Source of the DNA: Sporomusa malonica
Lineage (GTDB): Bacteria; Bacillota; Negativicutes; Sporomusales; Sporomusaceae
Assembly (NCBI RefSeq): GCF_041428715.1
Contig: NZ_CP155572.1
Length of the DNA: 64,000 nucleotides
Strand: one strand, 5' to 3'
In this document: one piece after another, positions 15,800 to 21,864 of the stretch
How positions within the stretch are numbered: position 1 is the stretch's first letter
Layout of the letters: every line of letters starts with the position of its first letter
Translations under genes and position numbers: made by a program
Notes under the pieces: model-generated
Told to the model about the DNA's origin: nothing
The model's input: only the letters and a program-made list of their open reading frames with translations
Database searches by the model: none

Positions 15800-17224
15800 T
15801 TATGCCAGGGTGGTTTTATTTACAGTTACTTCATTAGTTACGATGCTGTTTACCGGCAGGCCGATCGGTGAACCAGTCATAAGATCCTGATAGGCATAGC
15901 CGCGCTCGCCGTGCTCAGTAACGTCCATCCCTTGAACTTGTTGTTCCTCATCAGCCTTGATTTGCATGACTAAGCCGATGGCTTTGATGATGACGAACGT
16001 CATGACTGCGGCAAATACCCAGCTTGTACCTACGCCGACAAGTTGTTTTAATACCTGGGCGGCGTTGCCATAGAAAAATCCGTCAGCGCCAGCAGGGTTA
16101 ACAGCTGTAGATGCAAATAGTCCGGTAGCAATAGCGCCCCAAGTACCACCTACACCATGAACCCCAAATGCATCTAGGGAATCATCATAACCCAACTTGT
16201 GTTTAGCAACTGCTACTGCAAAGAAGCAAATAATACCGCCGACTAATCCCATGATGATAGCAGACATTATAGTAACAAATCCTGCTGCGGGAGTGATGGC
16301 AACAAGGCCGGCGATACATCCTGAGGCTGCGCCAAGAATGGTAGGCTTGCCATGATACAGCCATTCAGCCAATACCCATGAGACAGTAGCAGCAGCGGCG
16401 GCAACATGGGTTGTAACAAAAGCAACGGATGCAATTCCATTGGCACCAAGTGCGCTGCCGGCATTAAAGCCAAACCAGCCGAACCATAGGAGTGCGGCAC
16501 CCAGAACGGTCATAGGTAAGTGATGGGGTGCCATTACTTCGGTGCCATAGCCTTTGCGTTTGCCAATCATTAATGCAAACACCAGTCCGGAGACACCTGA
16601 AATGATATGTACTACAGTGCCGCCGGCGAAGTCCAGAACACCATATTCGCGCAACCAGCCGCCGACACCCCATACCCAGTGCGCTACTGGGTCATATACT
16701 AAAGTAGCCCAGAGTACTACGAAGGCGATATATGCAGGAAATTTAACCCGTCCGGCGACAGAGCCGGAAATAATTGCAGGGGTAATAATAGCAAATACTC
16801 CTTGGAAGATCATGAAAGCCAGTTGAGGAATGGTAGCTGAGTAGTCAGGATTAGGATCTGCCCCCACACCATTCAAACCAAGCCAATCAAGACCGCCGAT
16901 CAAATGGTTGATATCAGGACCAAAGGCGAGAGAATATCCCCAGAGAACCCATTGAAGGGAAATGACACCAAGACAAATGAAGCTTTGCATGATGATGCTT
17001 AGTACGTTCTTGGTACGGACCATGCCTCCGTAAAAGAGTGCCAGAGCTGGAGTCATTAACATTACAAGTGCTGCGCTGAGTAATACAAAAGTAGTGTCGC
17101 CAGTATCAATTTTCGGTGGCTCAGCTGGTGCTGCCGGAGCCTCTCCTTCGGCGGCCAAAACGAGGGGAGTTAAGAATAGGGTTAAAACCAGGAGCATACC
17201 TAAGATGGTATATAGCTTTTTCAT
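15800..17224 (-). CDS. amtB: Ammonium (methylammonium) channel AmtB with signal peptide
   Basis: A 474-residue Amt/Rh channel. An N-terminal signal-like segment (about residues 1-25, ending near LAAEG) is followed by a Pro/Ala linker and about 11 membrane helices. Typical elements are ALALFYGGMVRTKN, WxGxSLAFGPD, DFAGGTVVHI and the late DDSLDAFGVHGVGGTWGA with the twin-His pore pattern. The ATG at 17224 has GAAAGGAG upstream; a longer in-frame extension is rejected because it covers leader hairpins. Amt channels also pass methylammonium, so it may feed the neighbouring Pyl-dependent pathway (inference). Transcription starts near 17600 and runs through a leader of about 375 bases. Confidence 0.93.
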   Translation of the reverse strand: MKKLYTILGMLLVLTLFLTPLVLAAEGEAPAAPAEPPKIDTGDTTFVLLSAALVMLMTPALALFYGGMVRTKNVLSIIMQSFICLGVISLQWVLWGYSLAFGPDINHLIGGLDWLGLNGVGADPNPDYSATIPQLAFMIFQGVFAIITPAIISGSVAGRVKFPAYIAFVVLWATLVYDPVAHWVWGVGGWLREYGVLDFAGGTVVHIISGVSGLVFALMIGKRKGYGTEVMAPHHLPMTVLGAALLWFGWFGFNAGSALGANGIASVAFVTTHVAAAAATVSWVLAEWLYHGKPTILGAASGCIAGLVAITPAAGFVTIMSAIIMGLVGGIICFFAVAVAKHKLGYDDSLDAFGVHGVGGTWGAIATGLFASTAVNPAGADGFFYGNAAQVLKQLVGVGTSWVFAAVMTFVIIKAIGLVMQIKADEEQQVQGMDVTEHGERGYAYQDLMTGSPIGLPVNSIVTNEVTVNKTTLA

Positions 17225-17370
17225 ATAGTTAATCTCCTTTCTATCAACTGAAGTTTTTCTGAATTTTTTTGCTAATTCGCAGTTTGATGTTAAATCAAAA
17301 ATCTCTGCAACAGAGAAAGCAGATCCTTCATCAACAATCACCTCCTGATAATTGATAGCTGAAAATGAAA

Positions 17371-17397
17371 TGTCCTGGAGGGGAATCCTCCAGGACA
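17371..17397 (-). promoter_or_regulatory. Leader hairpin 2 of amtB
   Basis: Perfect 11-base arms TGTCCTGGAGG / CCTCCAGGACA lie in the amtB leader, about 150 bases before the start codon. The minus-strand tail is T-rich (TTTCATTTTC). It could be an attenuator or an mRNA-stabilising element. Confidence 0.55.
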
Positions 17398-17417
17398 TCA
17401 TTGTCCTTGATAGAAAG

Positions 17418-17465
17418 AAAAAAACGCTTATATAGGTTCGTAATAACTAGAACCTATATAAGCGC
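17418..17465 (-). promoter_or_regulatory. Terminator-like attenuator hairpin in the amtB leader
   Basis: Perfect 15-base arms (17425-17439 and 17450-17464) are followed on the minus strand by seven T residues. It lies between the amtB promoter and gene, so it should stop transcription unless antitermination occurs. Confidence 0.65.
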
Positions 17466-17605
17466 CGTTGCTTACCGTAGTTGACAAAACATCTATTAAG
17501 TTTTTCCCGTTATTTTAAACTAATAGCTAAGGTAGTATAGTTTTGGCTGGCAATCAACATTTCTATAATAACGGTAATTATTTGCCTGTTGTGGCTATGG
17601 AGTGA

Positions 17606-17634
17606 ATTATAACACCTTTGGATGCTAAATGCAA
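17606..17634 (-). promoter_or_regulatory. Sigma-70 promoter for amtB-glnK
   Basis: On the minus strand TTGCAT and a consensus TATAAT are separated by 17 bases. Predicted start near 17600. No sigma-54 site was found in this stretch. Confidence 0.65.
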
Positions 17635-17722
17635 TAGTTCTTTTTACAGAATTATGGCAAGAATTATAACAGCACTAATTTGCTTGAATTTATAATTTTT
17701 AGCATAGTGATTTGGTAAATTG

Positions 17723-17751
17723 TTGACATTATTTGCATGGCTTGTTATTAT
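17723..17751 (+). promoter_or_regulatory. Sigma-70 promoter for the first corrinoid protein gene
   Basis: A consensus TTGACA and TATTAT with a 17-base spacer, divergent from the amtB promoter and about 160 bases before the mtmC-like start. Confidence 0.7.
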
Positions 17752-17816
17752 AGATTTAATAGAATTTCAGATTTTTCGATGATTTAATTATATATGCATA
17801 TAGTGTTTAGGAACAA

Positions 17817-17860
17817 AGACGTTCTAGCGGGTACAACGCAGAACGTCTATTTTATTTTGC
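17817..17860 (+). promoter_or_regulatory. Terminator-like hairpin in the leader of the first mtmC gene
   Basis: Perfect 9-base arms AGACGTTCT (17817-17825) and AGAACGTCT (17840-17848) are followed by ATTTTATTTT. It lies between the promoter and the gene, so it is a candidate attenuator rather than a gene-end terminator; no gene ends upstream on this strand. Confidence 0.6.
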
Positions 17861-17912
17861 CTATATTTGGTTACCCTGTTCCGGAGGAACTAATGATTGG
17901 GGGCTTTGTTCG

Positions 17913-18602
17913 ATGCGACCGGATAAGATTTTGAAAAGGTTAAAAAAATCGGTTGAGGAAATGGAAGTATCCCTGGCAGAAAGGGCAGCTAAAGCTGCGA
18001 TTGCAGCAGGGACTGATCCTGTTATTGCCATTAATGAAGGACTGGCAAAAGGGATGAAGACAGTCAGCGATTTGTTTGATGAGGGAGAAGCGTTTATCCC
18101 GCACCTGCTAGTTGCAGCAGAGGCTTTTGAGACAGGGGCAGCTATACTGACAGATTCGATGTCGCAAGAGGGAAAGGCTCGGACTTTGCAAGGTAAGGTA
18201 TTGATTTTTACTGTACAGGGTGATATTCATGATATTGGTAAAAACATTGTAAAGACAATGCTGCTTGCCAATGGATTCCAAGTAATAGATCTTGGTAGAG
18301 ATGTAACTACTGCTGAAGCCGTCGAAAAAGCCAAAGAATATGCTGTTGATATTATAGTGGCTGCAGCGCTGATGCGAACGACTATGCCTGCACAGCGTGA
18401 AATTCTTCAAGCCTTAGAGGAAGAGGGGATACGCGGTCAATTTAAATGCATGTTTGGGGGTTCGCCGGTATCGGCTGAGTGGGTGAAAAAAATCGGTGGG
18501 GATGCTTATGCTGAATCGGCTTCTGAAGCTGTTGAAAAAGCCAAAGAGTTAATGGGGGAAATACGGTCACTCCAATGTCTGGCTAAAACCCATACAGCAT
18601 GA
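17913..18602 (+). CDS. mtmC: Corrinoid protein, MtmC-like (paralogue 1)
   Basis: A 229-residue methyltransferase-type corrinoid protein. The N-terminal four-helix cap domain (about 1-90, with DLFDEGEAFIP) protects the methyl group. The C-terminal Rossmann-like B12 domain has the DxHxxG cobalt-ligand motif in GDIHDIGKN (His about residue 105), then DLGRDV and a GGSPV loop. It is closely similar to the second copy at 19644-20303 throughout its length. It has its own promoter and attenuator-like leader but no methyltransferase gene directly after it; an HTH gene follows instead. It carries a short unique tail (LQCLAKTHTA). It could serve MtmB or another methylamine methyltransferase encoded elsewhere. 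Confidence 0.88.
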   Translation: MRPDKILKRLKKSVEEMEVSLAERAAKAAIAAGTDPVIAINEGLAKGMKTVSDLFDEGEAFIPHLLVAAEAFETGAAILTDSMSQEGKARTLQGKVLIFTVQGDIHDIGKNIVKTMLLANGFQVIDLGRDVTTAEAVEKAKEYAVDIIVAAALMRTTMPAQREILQALEEEGIRGQFKCMFGGSPVSAEWVKKIGGDAYAESASEAVEKAKELMGEIRSLQCLAKTHTA

Positions 18603-18714
18603 TCTTGACAAATTTTCAGAAAGCTGATATTATACGCCTGCATAGAAATGCTGTTAAGCCAAAGCACTTGAGGTGTGCGGCTTATCGGGGGCAGCCCAAG
18701 GAAAGGTTGAGTTT

Positions 18715-19215
18715 ATGCCTAGGGTAGCGGTCAAAATTGAATTGACTGATGAAGAAAGAACAGAATTAGAAAAAAATATCAAAGGGCATAAAGTTGAAAA
18801 GCGGCTCTATATCAGGTCGAAGATCATTCTTTTGGCGGCAGAGGGTAAAGAATGTATTGAAATTGCCAAGATATTAGATGTTTCTGAAAAAACCTGCCGT
18901 AAGTGGCGAAACCGGTTTGCCGACAAAAGGCTTGAGGGAATACTTGACTTGGAAAGAAGTGGTGCTCCTGACACTTTTACCGAGGCAGAGCGTCTGGAAA
19001 TTATCAGACTTGCGTGCAGTCCGCCTGAGGTGCCCAAAAATTGGACGCTGGCTTATTTAACTGAACTTGCTAAAGAAAGAATAGGCCGGTCGATTTCAAT
19101 TGAAACCGTACGTCAAATTTTGAAATCGGCAGACAAGAGGACAAGTGTTACTCCTCCCAGTGAACATAGCATGTATATAAAATTGCCCTCAGAATCAACT
19201 GAGAAATCTCAGTGA
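18715..19215 (+). CDS. Orphan HTH protein resembling the N-terminus of IS630-family transposases
   Basis: A 166-residue protein made of the two helix-turn-helix units that begin IS630/Tc1-like transposases (AAEGKECIEIAKILDVSEKTCRKWRNRF and the later winged part ending SIETVRQILKSADK). The DDE catalytic domain is missing: the frame closes after a Ser-rich tail and a terminator follows. It is either a transposase remnant or a domesticated DNA-binding regulator. AAAGG precedes the ATG at 18715. Its position between the two corrinoid-protein genes makes a local regulatory role possible, but this is inference. I see no terminal inverted repeats. Confidence 0.7.
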   Translation: MPRVAVKIELTDEERTELEKNIKGHKVEKRLYIRSKIILLAAEGKECIEIAKILDVSEKTCRKWRNRFADKRLEGILDLERSGAPDTFTEAERLEIIRLACSPPEVPKNWTLAYLTELAKERIGRSISIETVRQILKSADKRTSVTPPSEHSMYIKLPSESTEKSQ

Positions 19216-19245
19216 GATTTCGTGTGTTAATTTAATATAGACATA

Positions 19246-19284
19246 AAAAAGCAATGGCGCTTAATACCGGCCATTGCTTTTTTG
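19246..19284 (+). terminator. Terminator after the HTH gene
   Basis: AAAAAGCAATGGC and GGCCATTGCTTTTTT form a hairpin with a T-run. This separates the first transcription unit from the second mtmC promoter. Confidence 0.85.
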
Positions 19285-19378
19285 CATTGTATTAATGTTT
19301 TAGGTAAACTGCTAAGAAAGAAGAGGATGCAATATTTCAAATAAATTAATTACTTTATAAAAACACAAAAATTAAGTA

Positions 19379-19407
19379 TTGCAAATAGAAAATGATGGTG
19401 ATATAAT
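19379..19407 (+). promoter_or_regulatory. Sigma-70 promoter for the mtmC-mtmB-pyl operon
   Basis: TTGCAA and consensus TATAAT with a 17-base spacer. Predicted start is near 19414, giving a leader of about 230 bases before the ATG at 19644. Confidence 0.75.
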
Positions 19408-19431
19408 ACGACCCATAGAATATCAAGTAAA

Positions 19432-19602
19432 TAAATACCGTTATAATTTGAAAATGTTTTCTAACAGAGTGTGGATGGCTTGAATAATAACGGTATTTAA
19501 TTGCGTGAAAAAACTTGAATTCTAGGTGGTGGGTTATTCGGGAAAGTTTCATATAATCCTTATAAGCAGAGGGGTGAACAAACCCCAAAGCAATATGAAG
19601 CT
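19432..19602 (+). ncRNA. Structured 5' leader, candidate cis-regulatory RNA of the methylamine/Pyl operon
   Basis: Two stems are visible by eye in the 230-base leader. Stem A pairs 19432-19444 with 19487-19499 (13 perfect base pairs). Stem B pairs 19545-19554 with 19593-19602 (10 pairs, one G-U) and encloses a GGGG/CCCC hairpin (19571-19574 with 19583-19586) with conserved-looking A-rich joining strands. I could not match it to a known riboswitch class: no cobalamin B12-box and no c-di-GMP, purine or SAM core was recognised. The fold is visual, not computed. Confidence 0.5.
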
Positions 19603-19643
19603 AACCTGGAGATTAGAAAAAAGAATGGAGGGGATTTACTTCA

Positions 19644-20303
19644 ATGAGTCAGGTGGAGATTTTAGGAAAACTTAAAACTGCAATTGAAGAAATGGACAGT
19701 GATCTTGCTGAAGCAGCAGCTAAAGAGGCGATAGCGGCCGGAGTTGATCCGCTAGTTGCCATCAATGATGGACTTGCGGCAGGAATGCAAACAATGAGTG
19801 ACCTTTTTGATGAAGGGGAAGCCTTTGTTCCTCAACTTGTTGTTGCCGCCGAGGCCTTTGATGCGGCGGTAGCTATACTGAAAGAGGCTATTCCTGAAGA
19901 CCAAAAGGGCAAAACCTGCAAGGGAAAGGTTCTTCTATATACCGTCCATGGCGATATCCATGACATTGGTAAAAACATTGTTAAAACAATGCTGTCAGCC
20001 AGCGGTTTTGAGGTGTTTGACTTAGGCCGGGATGTGCCGACAGACGAAGTCGTAGCCAAAGCCAAAGAATACAATGTTGATATTATTGCCGGTGCTGCCC
20101 TCATGACAACAACAATGCCTGGTCAGCGGGATGTTGTTGCCATCTTGAAAGAAGAAGGTATCCGCGATAAATTCAAATGTATGTTTGGCGGTGCGCCGGT
20201 GTCTGCTGAATGGGTAACGAAAATCGGCGGCGATGCCTATGCCGAGACCGCGTCTGAAGCAGTCAATAAAGCAAAAGCCTTAGTGGCAGAATTACGGGGG
20301 TGA
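19644..20303 (+). CDS. mtmC: Corrinoid protein MtmC (paralogue 2, next to mtmB)
   Basis: A 219-residue corrinoid protein that accepts the methyl group from monomethylamine on MtmB and passes it to a methylcobamide methyltransferase. The cap domain (1-90, DLFDEGEAFVP) is followed by the B12 domain with GDIHDIGKN (cobalt-ligand His about residue 109), DLGRDVP and FGGAPVSAEW. It ends 4 bases before mtmB, as expected for cognate partners. ATGGAGGGG precedes the ATG. Transcription comes from the promoter at 19379 through a structured leader. Confidence 0.93.
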   Translation: MSQVEILGKLKTAIEEMDSDLAEAAAKEAIAAGVDPLVAINDGLAAGMQTMSDLFDEGEAFVPQLVVAAEAFDAAVAILKEAIPEDQKGKTCKGKVLLYTVHGDIHDIGKNIVKTMLSASGFEVFDLGRDVPTDEVVAKAKEYNVDIIAGAALMTTTMPGQRDVVAILKEEGIRDKFKCMFGGAPVSAEWVTKIGGDAYAETASEAVNKAKALVAELRG

Positions 20304-20307
20304 TGTA

Positions 20308-21699
20308 ATGGCGATTCCTAAAGTGCTAACAGTATTCGATATTTATGAAAGAGCAAAAACCGGTCCCAAGGTGGAAGAGAAAGAATGGGATTTTAAGATT
20401 ATTCCACAGACTGCAGCCAAGCTGAAGAAAAAATACGACATTAAAATGGACAAAAAGCAGATTGTTCCTACCGACAAAACATTGATGAACAATCTGTTCC
20501 AAGCCGGCTTGGAAATGCTGGTAGAATGCGGTATATACTGCATTGATACCAACCGGGTCATTAAGTATCGCAAAGACGAAGTGATGGCAGCCATAACTTC
20601 GGCACCGACACGCGCAATTTACGGCGAGGGTAAACAGGCAGTAGTACTGGCGCCTCGCAGCTATACTGAAAAGAGACCACCCATTATCCAGGGAGGCCCG
20701 ACAGGCGCGCCTTGTTCAGAGGACCAGTTCTTGGCCATCCATCAGTCATACGCCCAGGAGCCGTTAGTGGATACCATTGTTGACGGAGTGCTCCAAACAA
20801 TCAAGGGCTATGACCCAATCCCTGGCAGCCCATGGGAAATCGCCGCAGTAAAATCAGAAGCTATTTTAGTACGGGCGGCGCAAGACAGAGCCGGACGTAC
20901 CGGTATGGGGCTCTAGGGGAATGAAACTTCACTTTCGCCAGCAGGAGTAATCGCAGCCGATTTCCCTGGTGGTATGAGGCCTTCTGACAGCCATGAAGTA
21001 TCCCAGCTAAATGAGCTGAAGATCGATGTAGGTGCATTGGTATTCACTGCTCATTATCAACTAGCTGGCAACCTCATCATGTGCGAGCAGATGCCTATCT
21101 ATGGAGGTTACGCAGGTGGTTTGGAAGAAACAACCATCGTTGACGTGGCAACCACGATTAATGCCTTTGTCATGACAGGGGCAACCTGGCACTTGGACGG
21201 CCCGGTTCATGTACGTTGGGGTATCACTACAGCCAGAGAGGCTCTTGCTGTAGCTGGACACTGCGCCATGGCAATTGAGGCCAATACCAATTTGATGCTA
21301 GGCAATCAATACTATACTTTGGCAGGTCCTTGTACTGTTATGTGCCTCTTGGAAACAGCAGCCCAAGCCATTACTGATACGGCCAGCGGCCGGGAGGTAT
21401 TGTCCGGGGTAGCTGCCAGCAAAGGCGTAGCCACTAATTTCACTACAGGTATGGAAGCAAGAATGATGGCCGAAGCGGCCCGGGCAGTAGCAGGTATGGA
21501 GACCGAGAAGGTAAACGAGATACTGGATAAGCTTGTAGCCTTATATGAAAAAGATTACAAGACTGCCCCGAAAGGTAAGTCGTTCGAAGAGTGTTATGAT
21601 GTAGTAAAACTTGTGCCTACCCAGGAATACCTGGATGTGTACGATGAAGCCGTTAAGATACTTACTGGTCTAGGTCTGGATTACTGGACAGAAAAATAA
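20308..21699 (+). CDS. mtmB: Monomethylamine:corrinoid methyltransferase MtmB with in-frame amber (pyrrolysine) codon
   Basis: A 463-residue product if the TAG at 20914-20916 is read as pyrrolysine (residue 203); archaeal MtmB has Pyl at 202. The frame before the TAG ends GRTGMGL, and the frame directly after continues GNETSLSPAG then SDSHEVSQLNELKID. Both flanks match the family on either side of its Pyl (GMGV-Pyl-GPETS). The protein demethylates methylamine, using the Pyl ring to activate the substrate, and methylates Co(I) of MtmC. The two halves share one frame with no shift or gap, and both have normal coding character, so this is not a pseudogene. A ribosome site (GGGGGTGA) precedes the ATG. 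It is followed by a stable hairpin and tRNA-Pyl. The true stop is TAA. Confidence 0.95.
20914..20916 (+). other. In-frame TAG decoded as pyrrolysine
   Basis: Amber codon at MtmB position 203, between CTC (Leu) and GGG (Gly). The reading frame remains open for another 260 codons of MtmB sequence. An amber tRNA-Pyl and all Pyl biosynthesis genes lie downstream. Confidence 0.93.
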
Positions 21700-21711
21700 C
21701 AGCTGGAGATT

Positions 21712-21758
21712 CCTCAGCAGGGAATTTACAGCCTGTTATTAGGAATTTCCTGCTGGGG
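21712..21758 (+). other. Stable hairpin between mtmB and tRNA-Pyl
   Basis: A 15-pair stem (21712-21726 with 21744-21758, including two G-U pairs) lies 13 bases after the mtmB stop and 17 bases before the tRNA. No T-run follows, so it is more likely an mRNA 3'-end stabiliser or a processing signal than a full terminator. Confidence 0.6.
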
Positions 21759-21775
21759 GAAACCCTATTAAATTT

Positions 21776-21847
21776 GGAGGGTGGATCGTAGAGATCGCAT
21801 GGACTCTAAATTCATGCAGCCGGGTGCGACTCCCGGACTCTCCGCCA
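21776..21847 (+). tRNA. pylT: tRNA-Pyl, anticodon CUA
   Basis: A 72-base cloverleaf with encoded CCA. Acceptor GGAGGGT pairs with ACTCTCC; the discriminator is G. It shows the peculiarities of tRNA-Pyl: a single base between acceptor and D stems, a 4-pair D stem (GATC/GATC) with a 5-base loop (GTAGA), a 6-pair anticodon stem (CATGGA/TTCATG), loop CTCTAAA with anticodon CTA, a 3-base variable loop, and a T loop TGCGACT lacking the usual TTCG. It lies between mtmB and ramA and is probably cut from the operon transcript. It overlaps an apparent upstream extension of ramA, which is therefore not coding. Confidence 0.97.
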
Positions 21848-21864
21848 TTATGGAGATAAATGCT

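Noticed and set aside
17225..17401. 59-residue N-terminal extension of AmtB
   Set aside because: The added residues are not Amt-like, cover a leader hairpin, and the ATG at 17224 has GAAAGGAG upstream and begins a signal peptide.
18603..19284. Complete IS630 insertion sequence
   Set aside because: No DDE domain, no terminal inverted repeats and no TA target duplications were recognised; only the HTH part is present.
19284..19643. Cobalamin riboswitch upstream of mtmC
   Set aside because: I saw no B12-box or cobalamin core here or before 17913, so no class is claimed.
20308..21699. Two separate genes or a frameshifted pseudogene in place of mtmB
   Set aside because: Both halves are in the same frame with only a TAG between, the residues flanking it match MtmB around its Pyl, and the machinery to read TAG is adjacent.
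21781..21864. N-terminal extension of the ramA frame starting at GTG 21781
   Set aside because: It is the tRNA-Pyl sequence. The ATG at 21865 has its own ribosome site and matches the family N-terminus.
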